From: Sphagnum magellanicum
Taxonomy: Eukaryota > Streptophyta > Sphagnopsida > Sphagnales > Sphagnaceae
Length of the DNA stretch: 64,000 bases
NCBI GenBank assembly: GCA_021904315.1
Contig: CM038914.1
Coordinates: 7,874,001 to 7,938,000, forward strand
Direction: 5' to 3'
In this document: positions 45,962 to 59,462 of the stretch, in pieces
Position numbering within the stretch: position 1 is the stretch's first letter
Layout of the letters: every line of letters begins with the position of its first letter
Position numbers and translations under genes: made by a program
The notes under the pieces: model-generated
What the model was told of the DNA's origin: nothing
Databases searched by the model: none
The model's input: the letters and a program-made list of their open reading frames with translations, nothing else

Positions 45962-46505
45962 TAGTTTTTATTTATTTTCATTTTTATTGTAATTTAAAAA
46001 TTTTAAATTTAAAAATATAATTTCTTGAATATTTGATGACAAAGTGATGTGTATGTGTGTGCACATTTCTTCTGTTGAAAACAAACGTTTTGCAGTGGAA
46101 AATAATCCTATTTTTTCTCCAATTTTTTTTTTCCAAAGATAGCAAAAATTCACTACAAAAATAGTTTCACAACTCCACATATGAAGGTTTACCAATGACA
46201 AATTTTATGACCTTTAAATTTTTTTAAAAAAACCATGCCAGGTCAATTCCAATATGGGAATGGAAATAACAATCCTTCAAATTGCACATGATGTGTCACA
46301 CTTTAAAGAGTGGCCTCTAGTACAATTGACACTAACTCAAAGCAATCCTAAACCCTAAAACCTTACCTATGACTCATCCTTGACACTAATTAATTCCTAA
46401 GAGTGTTAGCTTGGAAAAAAGGAAAAAAACTAAGACTCGCAATTCACTGAAATTATAAAAAAAATCAAAACTAGTTCACAGGCTATATGCACCTCTCCTC
46501 ATCTA

Positions 46506-46560
46506 GAGCTTTTCAAAGGTACCAAGAGCATGGTTGGGGCCATTGTGGTCTTCGAGGTTT
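46506..46560 (+). repeat. short dispersed repeat (TACCAAGAGC family), copy 2
   Basis: CTTTTCAAAGGTACCAAGAG plus following CATGGTT, matching copy 1 near 37010. Confidence 0.5.
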
Positions 46561-47929
46561 CAACACATCAAACAAACAAAGTACCTTCATTTTATTCAGG
46601 TGTGCTTGAAGATCACGTATTCTATGTTTCTAGCGTGCAAGCTATTTCTAGTGTTAAAGGTGTTGTTATAGACTCAAGTGAATGCATAATAAATTTACAT
46701 AAAGGCATGGATGGCCCAACCTTCATATCAATTTTTTCCACCCTTGGAATCAATCAAGGGACTAATTCCCAAAGAGAGTTTTAGTTTGGTGGACAAACAT
46801 TCAACATTTCCTATTGAGGAATGAGGTGACCAAAGACTACCCTAAACCTATCTACCCACTTATTTCCAAAGTGCTTTTTAGTGAAAGAACATTGAGACAT
46901 GGCACATCACCCCTTGGGTCTTCCTTGACTCCACCACCATTTTGTTGTTGTTGTTGTTAGGTACTAAGACTTGTTGGAATCAAGGATATACCTACAAACC
47001 CACTTGGCTTGTTGTCTCTAAAGACAAAGTAGCCAACAAAATGAAATGGTATGGTATGGTGAAAGTTGGGTACCTAACCCTAAACACATGTTCAAAAAAA
47101 TGTGATGCTACCCCCTTTCACAACATCATCTTTAATCATCATAAAGTTTCAAAGCCTTGGTTAGGGATGAACTGGGGTGGGACTACATGAAGCTGAGTTG
47201 TATCCAGCCTTTTTATAATATTTTTAATTTATATATATATATATATATAATTTAATGGACAACATAAGCACAAAACACTTTTATTTTAGTCTTTTTTTTT
47301 ATTCAAGGAAATCTCAATATTTTATTTTAAATTGCTTAAATTTCAACTTGTCATATAATAGAGTCCGAAAGTGGTTGCACTGGTTCCCTTGTTGTCTTCT
47401 TATTCCCAGTAAACAATTTGTTGGGTGATTCTCTGGTTTTTTCTGAGAACTGGTGGGTTTTGGGTTTTAAAAGAGATTTTAAACATTGTCAAAAAAAATC
47501 ATTTTGAAGAGACCCAAGCAGAGTTTCAATATTTTTGGAAAAAATAATTTCAACTGGTTTTCAAAGGTGGTTTTCACATACCTTTTAACAAAAGCTCAAT
47601 TATTTTCAACTTGAAATTTTTTATTTTAAAAATTCAAAAAAATGTAAGAAAAAAATTTAGTACTCAACAAGGTGGAGAAATTATAATATACATGTTTCAC
47701 CAATTGTGGGTCTTTTTTAAGTTCAAATTATCTATGCTATATGAAAATTAAATCCTCATAATTACAAGCATTTACAATTATAAATAACCCATTTTTTTCC
47801 CTCTTTTTATCCTACAAGTATGTATTGCAACAAGAAAACAATTGTGCAAATGGAGGAGGAGCAAAATGCTTGAAAAGTAAAGCATGCACACAACAAATAA
47901 TAACATGATTAATGTACCCACCAAAAAAC

Positions 47930-48330
47930 CACAAAATTAAATAAAAGAAAAAAAACGTAAAAAAGGAATTAAATTATTTTGAAAAAATAAATCATATATA
48001 AGAATTTTAAAAATTAAATTAAAACGAACACAAAAAGTATATATTAATGAACAAAAAAGGGGAAAAAAGAAACAAAAGCAGAAAAAAGAAAGGAAACAAA
48101 ACAGAAAGCAAAATAGAAACAGAAAAAAAAAGGAAGAAACAAAATATTTAAAAAGCAGAAACAAAACAGGGAAAAAAAAACATAGAAAAAACAAAACCAT
48201 GATGGAACATAAACAAAAGAAACAAAAAGAATTTTTAAAAAAAGGAAAAAAAGGGAAAAAGCACACACACAAAAAAAAAAACAAAAAAAAACAAAAAAAA
48301 CAAAAAACGAACAATGAAAAAATAAAATAA
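47930..48330. repeat. A-rich low-complexity block
   Basis: Almost only A with scattered C and G in words such as AAACAAAAG and AAAAAACAAAA. The opposite strand gives long phenylalanine-rich open frames that are not genes. Confidence 0.9.
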
Positions 48331-48635
48331 ACTTGTTGAATGTGCTTAGGGAAGTTCATTGTAATGGAGAAAAACTCCTCTTATGCCTCTTATACCTATA
48401 GCAAAAGTTCCTCTGAGGCCTGCAACGAGAGCTCCTTCTAGACCGACACACAAAGCAAGCCGGGGGAAGGTGTTGATCTAAACATGTGAACAACCTCCTA
48501 ACAATACAAAAGCACCCAATGACCAAAAAGAAAAAAGAAAACATAAAATGATAGTTTATATAAAAGAGTGGTTCCCAGGGAAATCAGAAACTGGAGATGG
48601 CTAAGAAAAGCAACAAAAGACTTGTACAAAACCAT

Positions 48636-48885
48636 CAGAAAGTTCAAACTTACCATTCCATAGACTGAAGAAGGACATCTATTTTCTCTAGACTTTTACA
48701 ACATCAATGAAAATAGAAAGCCCACCACCAGAAAGTTCAATGCCATTCTTCCATAGACTGAAGAAGTACATCTATTTTCTCTAGACTTTTACAACATCAC
48801 TGAAAATAGAAACCCACCACCAGAAAGTTCAAAGCCATTCTTCCATAGACTGAAGAAGTACATCTATATTTTCTATTCGCCACAA
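48636..48885. repeat. 92-bp tandem repeat, about 2.6 copies
   Basis: CAGAAAGTTCAA starts units at 48636, 48729 and 48821. Each includes CCATAGACTGAAGAAG, ACATCTAT and, in full units, TCTAGACTTTTACAACATCA. Confidence 0.9.
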
Positions 48886-49596
48886 TGTCAGATGAACTAT
48901 TGCACTAACTGATACTGTACAGGTGGTTGTACTAAGGGACCACAAGATTGATTTACGATTTCAGACTGGAACCAGGAAATCACCTGGAGTCAAGGTGCTC
49001 GCCTTCTTTTTCCTCCAATTTTGTTATGTAGCTGAAGGGATCATCCATAAGAAAATTTAACCAGATATGGCTACATACTATGTAGATATGAAAGTAGAAA
49101 AAAAGGAAAAAACAGAATCCATCTTTCTAGGCTATATTCTTAGCTACCTACTGAAACTTATCACAAGAGTATTGCTGCATTTTTTTTTCCCCTCAGTCTG
49201 CCGTTTGCCCTGGCACCTTGTCATGTGAATGTTTCATGGGCATATGTAATCTCAGCGGGCATATACTCACCACCCATGCGCATTTGCGCAATGTAAAGCA
49301 TGAGACAAATCATGAGCTAGACCTCAATAAATCACGAGGCGACCACCACCCCTTTAGGTGCAGGGTACCTTCCTCCTGCTTATAGAGGTAAAAGACACTT
49401 AGGGGAAGCATTGTTCATAGATGTTAAGTATAGATCTCCCAACATTTTACAGTTCACTACACTCTTTTGGATTTCTTTAAGTTTTGTAAATATACTCAAA
49501 TGTCACAGATTGCAAGGCACAACGTCCATGTTTTTCACAGCCTACTAGTGTGCGCAAGTCATTGCTATTTTTCATTGTTGCTCCCGTGCTTGGGAG

Positions 49597-49850
49597 ACAT
49601 TCTTCACCTCTTTCACACATTGCAGCCAGTGCACCTTTGTCGTTAGTCAATTTGTGACAGACACCACCTTTTTAGTTTATGATCTTTCATTTTATATGTG
49701 TATTAGTGATGTGTGAGTGTTATGTTTTTTTTGTGACATTTGTTCTCCCGCTTTTATTTGCCTTGCACTTCTTGTGGATGGGTTCCCATCCCTGCCTTTT
49801 AAAAATATATATAAATAGTTTTTCTTCCAGTTTGAATCTATTGGAGAATC
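49597..49850 (+). repeat. three-copy dispersed repeat, copy 2
   Basis: See 44615-44860; collinear over about 240 bp with roughly 75-80% identity by eye. Confidence 0.8.
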
Positions 49851-50864
49851 CTTGCTCCTCATAACCTTCCTTAATTTGAGGGTCATAGCCTTGAAAGTGG
49901 TAGCCCAAGGGTGTAGGCCTAAAACTTAGTACAGTATTTTCAAAAATTTTGAAGTGTCCATTGATATAAGTTCAACTCTAAGAGCATCTCCCATGAAAGC
50001 AGTAAAATGGCATCAACATCAAATTTTGGATGAAATCTATGTCATAGTTGTGTGAAAATGGGTTGAGCTCCTCTAAATTTGCATTAAATCTCATGAATGT
50101 TAGAAAACCTTAACCTTGAGGGGAAAAAAACATGATTGCTTCTAGTTGATGATGAGCCATAGTGATTGGCTTATGTGTGAATTTTAAAAGTTTTTTAAAT
50201 ATATGTTTTTCAATTTTTATTGTTTATTGATGAGAGAGGGAAAAATATTTAACACTAAATTTGGTGTGATAAAAATATAAAGTGCAATATATTGATTGTT
50301 AGGTAAAAGTTATAAGTTAATTAGTTTTTAAAAAAATACATGTTATTCAAATAATTAATTTAATTATAATATAAAGTATGTAATAATCTGAAATAATACA
50401 TTATAATTATAATTAATTTTAAAATGTAATATTAAATAATAAAATAATAAAAAATGATAAAAAAATAAGTTGGATAATTATTTAATGCCTCTAAAAATGA
50501 TCGTTTGACACATGTAGATCCCAAACTTTACACTAAGTGTCCCCTTGGTACAAACTAATGATTGACAAGTATTTGAGCAAGAAACCAATTTTTGCAGCTG
50601 GCACCTACTACACAAGCAAGTCAAATTTGGTGGTCTGAGTGATATCTGAGAAAAAAGGAAATCTGTGTGCACTGTGGGCAGATTGGTGACTTCCTTTGCA
50701 TACTTACCATGGAAAGAAAGGAAAGCCCCTAGAAAGCATTCCATAGACTGCAGTATGTGACAGTTCACCACCATGTCAGGTTAACCATGCAGCCAGTTAA
50801 GATACTTCAGAAGTTGCCATCTTTCAGAGGAGACTCACTCTCAATATGGTGCCCATTAGATCTG

Positions 50865-51161
50865 CCTCAACATTATATGTGCATATAGTTGTTATTGCAG
50901 GCAATACACAAGTACTTCCCTGCTTCTTCTTTTTCCCTGACTGCCCCCCTTTTTTTTTCCTTGATCAAGATGCTGCCCATAGACATTTTGGATTCCTTTT
51001 ATTACAACCTTGTAATGGGCCTCATAACATAACATGGGTCCAAAGTGCGTGTGGGCAGCACTCATCTTTTTTAAGAAAAAAAGATGGATCAGGCTAAGGG
51101 CAAACAAGGGAAAAAAAAATGAAACATTGCCTGCAATAACAACAACTATATAATGTTGAGG
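50865..51161. repeat. 297-bp foldback (imperfect hairpin)
   Basis: The left arm starts CCTCAACATTATAT and contains AGTTGTTATTGCAGGCAAT. The right arm, reverse-complemented, starts CCTCAACATTATATAGTTGT and continues TTGTTATTGCAGGCAAT. Inner parts also pair: AAGATGCTGCCCATAGACAT versus AAGATGAGTGCTGCCCACAC, then TTTGGA. The centre is ATTACAACCTTGTAAT at 51001-51016. A foldback-type MITE or a young hairpin gene would both fit. Confidence 0.8.
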
Positions 51162-51284
51162 ATAAAGTTAGGGTTAGATTTGTGTATGGGATATCCATCA
51201 TCACATTGCAACTCTCAATGTGTTTCTATGTTTTGCTTCTTACACTGTTTTTCATCCTTGCATTGCATGCATCCTCCTTGTCCA

Positions 51285-51510
51285 ATTGGTGATGTCTTTT
51301 TAGTATAGTCTTTTATTTTATTAGTGTAATAGCGGTGTTGTCTCTTTAATTTGCGATCTTTTATAACATTAGTGTATTGATAGTGTTGCCTTTTTAGTTT
51401 ACGGTCTTTTATTTTATTAGTGTATTACTGGTGTCCTGATTGCTATGTTCTTTCATCACATGTGTTCTCATGCTTTTATTTGCCTGGTGGAGTCATTTGT
51501 GGGAAAATTG
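51285..51510 (+). repeat. three-copy dispersed repeat, copy 3, internally triplicated
   Basis: Carries the TTTTTAGT-GTCTTTTATTTTATTAGT segment of the other two copies three times in tandem (starts 51294, 51340 and 51388; 46-48 bp), then GTTCTCATGCTTTTATTTGCCT as in the others. Confidence 0.75.
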
Positions 51511-51563
51511 TCTCTTCATCAATTACTCTTTGCTTGGACTGAGCCCAAGCTTTCTTTCTCTCC

Positions 51564-51590
51564 CACTATCTCTCTCTCTCTCTCTCTCTA
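51564..51590. repeat. (TC)n microsatellite
   Basis: CT/TC dinucleotide run. Confidence 0.9.
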
Positions 51591-52684
51591 TCATTGTCCC
51601 TTGTTTTTGGAGCTTCTGGCATTTCATGAGTGTTTTTAGCAAGTACTTAACTGTTGAGAGGTTGTGGGCCTCCAGCGCCAGTCTTCCTTCCATTCTCCAA
51701 CACCAAAGCAATTTGCAAGCATTATTATATATATCCAGATGAGCCACCAGCATTATAGAACTGGTTTCTGGGCACCAGGATCTAGTTACAGCTTCAAAGA
51801 AGATATGTCTCTCAATAGAGCCTAGAGGGTGTTCTTAGGAAGAAGGGCTATTAGTCCAGGCCAAAAATACACAATCTCTACAACCCATCCATACTTCCCT
51901 TTGCTTCTTCCATTAGCCAAGCTCAAAAATGGTGACATACAGCCATATAGAACCATAATTTTCATGTGGCCAATGAGAGGGCCTGACATGCACTCAGGAG
52001 GGCCCAGTTTTTTTGTCTTTCTTTTTGTGTTGGTAGGGATGGATGCTTTTTTTTTCTTTTTTTTTAATATAATTATATTTTTAAAAAATTAAATTCCTGC
52101 TACCAATGTGTTCCCATTGAGTTCCCAATGGGGTTCCCATCAAGTTCCTAAAGTATTCCCCCTGGCAAGTTTTCAATGTGTTCCCCAAGATGTACACCCA
52201 AAGGGAAAAGGGAAGCACTTCTGTGCTTTCTATTAGGTGGTGCCCAATGTTCCCAAAAAAAATTGTTATAAGCCAATCAAAGTGGCTCCTTGCAAACAAC
52301 AACATTAAAAAAATTGGTGGTGATTAATAAGAAGGATGAATCTACCATAGAAATTGGGTGACTTCCGCATCAATTAAATTATTTTTTATTTTGACAATTT
52401 TTTTGGAAATTTTTTAACCCTATTGTTGAAATTTTCAAAATTTTAGATTGCAAGATTTTGGAATCAAACCCTGGCCTAGTACAATTAAGCACATTAATTG
52501 TGAACACACTAACCACAAGGACAATAAGAAAACTCGGAAATTGAGTTAGAATTTAAAATGTAAATTTGAAATATGCCAAAAAGTCCATAATTAAAAACTC
52601 ACATGCGGAAACTTCAATTTTAAAATAGATAAATAATTCAACACTTGTGTACCAAACCCACCCAAGTCCTACAATATACACCCA

Positions 52685-52687
<3 letters not shown>

Positions 52688-52718
<31 letters not shown>
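52688..52718. repeat. (CT)n microsatellite
   Basis: About 15 CT units. Confidence 0.9.
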
Positions 52719-52719
<1 letters not shown>

Positions 52720-52722
<3 letters not shown>

Positions 52723-55700
52723 ATGTGTGCATGTGTGCACATTCATTTCCCAATATATAAGAAGAACCAGCTAAAAACTTCTAATTAGAAATCCTTGCAA
52801 TCAGAGCACATAAGTCCTTGCTCAATCACAATTCATGGTGGTGTGCACAATGGCAATTTAGCATTGGGCTAGCCTCTAGGTGTAATACTACAATACATGT
52901 TCTATTTGCTAAATTATGTAAATGTGCCAAATAAATTGTACATGATCTAAATCAATTTTGCATGGAAATATTGTACACTAATCATTAGAATTAACAATGA
53001 AGAACTGTGAAAATTACATCCACATGAAGAAGGATTGTCATGTGTGAATGTGCTTTGTCCACATTACTAATGACACACTTGGTGGATATTTCTGTGTAAT
53101 TTTTACCATGTTTAATTCTTTACATCCAATGCACACCAAGGATTTTTAAAATTTTTTTTTAAAATAAAATTTATAGCAATTTTGTGAGGAAAGTGGGTTG
53201 GCAATCTTCCATAAGAATTCTTAGCCAATTTTGGCTACAGGTTGGAGAGGACATTATGGAAAAAGGAAAAAAGAAAAAGGATTCTGGCTATGTGTTGGTG
53301 ACATTCTGAAACTTGTTATATAGATGTGGCAATTTCAGTTATTTTCCCTCAAATATGGTGACTTTGTATGCTTTTTGTCCAAAAAAATCCTTTGTAAGAT
53401 TGACATTGCCATATTTTTGGTTGTCAAGTGATGAAATTTCACCCCCAATAAAAATCACTAATGCACACCATATATGCATGCATGTAGAATATTGTACATG
53501 TATGAGTTTGCATTTGGTTCCTTAATACATGGAAGCACATGAATGGGCTTCATTGAAAAATCAAATTTTCATTTGATAGGGTAATCCAAGAGTACGGGGA
53601 TGTTAAGGTTACAAAACCATGAGATTTTCGACCATTCACATTTGAAGACAATTGCACCACCCTTTACCACAATAAAGGACAATTGAACACATTTTCCATA
53701 TGTTTATGATTATGAAATTACAACATGTGTAAACATGTCTTTTGATTAACATGTGTGAGTCGGCAAATATTATACTATTGTCAAAGTAATTAATTATGAT
53801 AATCATCACATGTATTATACATTGAAATTGATGAAACCACAAAGTTTATCTCACAAATATGTCATAAACATTGGAAAAAACAGTTTGTGTTGCATGGTTA
53901 GTGTGCAAAAAAAAAATAGTTGAAGCATCAAAATTATGTATTTTTGTTACATAATTATGGGGATTTGTCTTCTTTATTTCACACACATCTATTCACATAC
54001 TATCATTTAAATATATTTCATATGTCATAGTCATCATTTCTATAGTGGATTCTACACATTCACAAAACTATGCATAAAATATTGAACATCCCTTCATTAA
54101 TGTCTTAATTTTTAATTTTTAATTTTATTCTATGAAACATTTAACTTTATTCTAATCAAATGAAAATGTTCCCCATTAGCCAAAAAAATTATTCATATAT
54201 AGTAAGCAATAAGAAATTAAACAAAACAATTTCAAAAGTTTTACACCTTCTTTGACTCACCATGTGATTCATCATGCACATTAAATTGTGACATGATTTT
54301 TTTAGTGACTCGTTCAACTTTAATCATACACATTTAATTATGGAATAAATTTTTTAATGATCCAGTCAACTTTCACCATGCACATTAATTTTTGTTGCCC
54401 ATGATTTGTTCATGATGATTCACCATAATCTTAATGAACATAATTAATTTATGACACATCAGCATTTAATTTTGTAAATTACATATTTTAATCATTAAGG
54501 TAATTACATCAAGTTATAATATTAATCCAATCAAGTTATAGGTGCACTAGCGGATGTTGGTTTACTTAAGCTTTCACCTCAGATTTTGTGACCCACTAAT
54601 GCATCATCCATTAGAACGTTCAAAATTAGAATAATTTGGTTGTTTAACATCTATCCAATGACAAAATAACACTTGCATGTGTTTCAAAATTAAATTGGCA
54701 TTATGGAACAATGTTAAATAAGAACACAAATTCATTATAATAACCAAAGAACATATTAGTATATATCTACCCTCTACACTCTTCATAACACAAGTTATGC
54801 ATGATAAAAATTGTCACAAAACTATTGGAAACTTGCATGAAAACCAACCTTGTGGCATGTATGATATAACTTCAAGTTTGGTTTATGAGAGGTGTGTTGT
54901 TTTTTGGCATCAATTTTGCTATCTTCTCTTATTGTGTTCCAAGGCTTGGCCTCACATGGGTGTCAATCTCCAAATGCAAACCTCTTTTGTTTGTTTGGCT
55001 ATGTTTAAATATTTTGTCCCCACTCCCATTTGTAGAAGCCCAAGGCATTTGGGATTTACCTTTGGGAACTGTGCAACCATCCCAACTTGTTGTCATTTTA
55101 AACCAAGTTTTAATCCCTTTTTACATAGCTCATTGTAAAAAATCCTTAGACTAGTTAATGCCATAGGCATCCTAATAATTAGATAGCTACTAATGGTAGA
55201 CTTATTATCCTTTACCAAAGGGATGAAGCTAATAGGATTAATTAATTCATGTTGATGAATGATTGGGTGTGATCCATCCAATCACTTAAAAGATTTTTAG
55301 AAAGGATATGGGGTCAATGTGCACCTTGTGTGATTTCGTGGAGAAGGAAGATTAAAGGACTTGGAAGGATTTTATAACATTTGATGGAGTTGTAATTTGG
55401 AGTTGTGAGTCATGAAAACTCTTTCTATCTTAGAGAGGTGTGTTGTGTAACATTAGAAAGGGGAGAGTAATTTGGAAATGTATTATAGTTGTGTGTTATT
55501 TTCAATGGAAAATGGTTGAAGAACCTTTAATGTGTTTTGTGTGGGTTTATGTCTATAGGCAATGAGGGAAGGTAGTATAATTTAAGTTTGCATAATGTGT
55601 TGCTACATTTTATATAGTAGATCTACATTTTTTTTACAAAAAACGGTAAGAATGTATTCGAGGTTTTTTGTGTCCAAAGTAAAAAGTCACTTGTTGTCAC

Positions 55701-58500
55701 TAGAAGGTAGCAACTAGTATATGGTAGGAGGAAGGGAGATTATTTGAAAGTTGAAACCTATAAGATACATGGGATTGCTATAGATGGTAAACAACTGTCA
55801 AAAGTATTTGTAATGGCTATAGATGGTAGGCAATGATCCTAAAAGGTTTGTAGGTCATTTGAAGGTTGGGCAACAACTGTGGAAGGGTTGCAGACCAATT
55901 GGACACCATTTTGATGCATTGAAGGTATTGTAGAGACTTAGAGGGAAATTACTTCTTAGCCCTTCATATCTTATTTGTTTGTTTTTTATCCTCTTTTTTT
56001 CTTACACTATTGGAGTAACCTATAATCAAGATAATAGGTTTGTCCCTAGATGACAAACCCTACTTTCTTATTTTTCTCTTTGCATGAACTCTTTACTATT
56101 ATTTGAGTAGTTGTAGTGTAGTTAACAAATGATAGTGTTCTTGTTGGGAATAAGGAATTTAACTTGTTCCTTTAGCATTACCTCCTCCAGGATGGTAATG
56201 TTCAAAGGTCGCATTTTCACCCTTTAACACTCATTTCAAATTTTTTGTTTCATTTAGACATGGAATTGGTTCAAATCATCTTTTAGTTCTATTGGACTTT
56301 TTTTGTTTTCTTGCATAAGATATCAAAATTGTGGAATTTTCTATTTTCAATTTTTATGGTAATTGTTGTATTTTTGTTTTAAGCTATTAAATAAGCCATT
56401 AATACTATTTATTTTCATTGCTTCACATCTTTAATGGATACAAGGTGTGCAATTTTTCGACAATGGTCTAATGATAATGGGATTATTAGGTTTGAAAATG
56501 TTTCATATTTTAAAAGTTGCAATTTGTATAAGAATTAAATATTGAGACATCTTTCACAAAACGTGGACTAGGATGTAATTCCAACAAACAAATCTTTAGT
56601 TAATCAAATGAATAAACTAGAACTTTGACCTCTAAGGGTTGACCACCAATAACATCTCCCACCCATTCTCTTTGCATTGTTATGTAGGTTAGGCAAGCAT
56701 CCTAACATTAAACAAGGTTGTTTGTTTGTCATATATGTTTTGTTTTGGTCATGATGAAATCTCCCAAGCCATAAGCATCCAACTATGTTCTTGGTACCAT
56801 TGGAAAGACCTTGATGTGTAGCGGCACACTAAGGTGATTTTATAATGTTTCAATGTAACAAAAAGACCTAGGAACAAGATAACACATTCCTAAATGAACA
56901 AGTCACTAATCAAACTCAAATCTTTAGTGAATTGCAATACATAAATTATGAAGATCAACAACTTGTTAGATTTACTAAACATTTAAATGCCTACTCAACA
57001 TAGCTTTAATATATGGGTCGTCAAGGATTAGACCATTTTGATTCCATTCTCATAAGCTCAATTGATTTGTTTATAACAATTTTATTCATGATTGAACTCA
57101 ATCCCCAATTCTAATGAAATTCTTCTCACCAATACAACATTGAAAACCTCCCTTTTACCATAGCCCAATCTCCAACACATTATAGAAGGTTCCATGATTT
57201 TTGACACATCACACATATGGATCCCCATAATCATAGATGATTACTACCCCCCACAAAAACAAGCTGAGAACATATTATGACATAAGTTGAATCAAGAAGT
57301 TAACAAAGGCGATGCCATTTTATGATGGTTTATTAACAAATCTTCCCCATGAATGACCAAACCTTTCCCAGAACATAATTTTCTTTTGGAGTTCCCAAAT
57401 ATGTGGGTGTTCTCTTCCTATCAATAGAAATAAATAGAGTTACAACAAACAAAATAAACACCCAACCACATCACAATAACTTGCCATTAGGATTGCTTTC
57501 AAAACCCTTAGAGCTTTTCATCATCTCCCTGAATGTGACCCCTAAAATCTACTTCTAAACATGTACTCCTTCTATTGAAGCACATGTGCAACAAAAAATG
57601 TATGCCTCTTAGAGAAGTCACGTTTCAACATCATGGCATTCATCCCCAATAGGATATTGCAATGCTAACTATTTGAAACCTTCTAAAGAACTAGCTATCA
57701 ATCACCAAAGAAAAACAAATGCACCATACTTAGGTGCTTGAACAACATTTAACACCTCCTCATATAATCATTGTTTAAACGCCCCATAACTTGGGTTCAC
57801 CAAATCCAACTTAGAAAACCACTAGTTCCTCCCAACAATGAAGAAGAACTAGACAAGCACCAACACCGAGCACCAATGCAACAAAATCACAAGAACTGAT
57901 TTGTCACACATAATCTACAACAAACAAACAACACTAATGCTAAAAAAAAAGAAAAAGAAAAAGAAACAACGATATGCAACACCATGCCCACCATAATTGG
58001 TTATTGTCACACATAGCCACCCAATGCCTTAACCATGAATGCTGAAAAACAAAAAGGTTGCAAACACCTTCGATGCAGCTGAAGTAGATAGTTCACACTC
58101 AAAGTGAACACCTCAGCCCTAAATCCAGTTCATATCAATATGCAATGCAAGAGTTATTCAATTTTGAGTATTTTCATCACTAGAAAATCCAACAAAAAAA
58201 ACAGAAATTAAATTTGAGGAAATTGGGGGTGAGCTCCACTATATTGGATATCCCTTCCAGATCAGGTCGAGCTTGAGTGACACATAGGGCCTGTTTGGAG
58301 TTGGGATGAAGAAGATGCAGGTGCTTCATAAACTGCGCAGGACAGCCAAGAGAGGCATATATGCCTCATTGGCCACAAGATGTGGAGCCTGATTTCAGCT
58401 TGAATCATGCATGCTCCAATGTCCAAAGGAAGCCTTGAGGGATGTTAAAGGCACTAAACTATGATTGTGTGGCTAAACAACACTACCTACCCTGAGCAAA
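52720..58500. other. gene-free AT-rich spacer
   Basis: Nearly 6 kb without a supportable gene. An inverted copy of the TACCAAGAGC repeat lies at 56755-56815. GGGCCTGTTTGG near 58287 resembles a MITE terminus, but no partner end was found. Confidence 0.5.
56755..56815 (-). repeat. short dispersed repeat (TACCAAGAGC family), copy 3, inverted
   Basis: The reverse complement reads GGTCTTTCCAATGGTACCAA followed by GAACATAGTTGG, aligned with copies near 37010 and 46513. Confidence 0.5.
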
Positions 58501-58623
58501 CTTAGTATGAAAATGACAGTTTCGCGCAATTTGATTAATATACTTCATCGCAAAATTGTCTGTGGAGTTCTTACTGTTGCACTAACATCAGATTATTACA
58601 ATCAACATGCTCATGGCCGCAAC

Positions 58624-58763
58624 AGTGGATGTGGTGTTGTTGTACAGAAAAACAATCAACAACAATTTTGCACTCCAATGCCACAATCACAGAGAAGTGG
58701 GTGTGGTGGTGTTATAATCAATCAACAACAATTTGCACTCCAATGCCACAATCACAGAGAGCT
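58624..58763. repeat. 72-bp tandem duplication
   Basis: AGTGGATGTGGTG at 58624 and AGTGGGTGTGGTG at 58696 start two units that share CAATCAACAACAATTT and CACTCCAATGCCACAATCAC. It lies upstream of the bL31 gene. Confidence 0.85.
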
Positions 58764-59062
58764 ACATATCAATCAGCTCATTCCGACTCTAGCTAAAATG
58801 CCTATTCCATGAGCTTGTATATTTGTGTAAATTTTTCACACTAACACTACAACCCTTGTTGGTATGCTTAATGGTTTTCCCATGTCCATAATAGAGATAA
58901 GGTTTAAAAGCAATCCATGTCTTATGAAGCCCATGAAAGGGGCAAAAGATGGGCATTTCATTTTTGGAGTTTGTGTGGAAAAGGTGTGTGCGGTAATGGG
59001 CTTCTATGCGGTGATGTGCACATGCAATCTCTCATCAGACTACTGAGAATTTTGTGAGAAAT

Positions 59063-59071
59063 TTAGGGTTT
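59063..59071 (+). promoter_or_regulatory. telo-box in the 5' region of the bL31 gene
   Basis: TTAGGGTTT (telo-box AAACCCTAA on the other strand) 33 bp before the start codon. Telo-boxes are common near starts of plant translation-machinery genes; the position fits, the function is inferred. Confidence 0.5.
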
Positions 59072-59103
59072 GCTGTTGTTGGTGTTGCATTTTTTTTGTG
59101 GCG

Positions 59104-59431
59104 ATGGCACTCTCAGTCCTCTCCTCCACCTTCTCCAGCGCTGTTCCGGCTGCTTCTTCCTCCTTCTTCTCAGGCTCACAAGGCGACTTCCAGGTACACA
59201 TACTGGTGTGTTTGGATTCTGGGTTTCTGTTGGTGTCTGTCATCTTTCGCTACATAGTATAAACCAGTGGCTGCCAAAATTTTCAAAGCTTCATCTTGTC
59301 AGTCTCTCTCTCTAAGTTATACGTTATGGGTATTTTTTTTAATGAGTTTTCTCCTTGGTTTTGCTGAATTGAGAAGTGGATTTTGTGGTTTTGGGTTTTG
59401 GGTTTTGTTTGTATTTTCAAGCTTCATCTTG

Positions 59432-59462
<31 letters not shown>

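Larger units (their letters stand above)
45962..48635. other. gene-free spacer with simple repeats
   Basis: A plus-strand open frame at 46530-46784 and another at 46942-47190 lack recognisable motifs. An (AT)n tract lies near 47227-47249. 47930-48330 is A-rich with AAAC and AAAG words. A TACCAAGAGC-family repeat lies at 46506-46560. Confidence 0.4.

Noticed and set aside
47937..48359. 140-residue phenylalanine-rich open frame on the minus strand
   Set aside because: Product of A-rich low-complexity DNA; no protein features other than compositional bias.
58286..58330. GGGCCTGTTTGG as the end of a MITE
   Set aside because: No inverted partner or target duplication found nearby.
58507..58812. 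101-residue plus-strand open frame upstream of bL31
   Set aside because: Explained by a 72-bp tandem repeat of CAACAACAATTT-rich DNA; no independent coding evidence.
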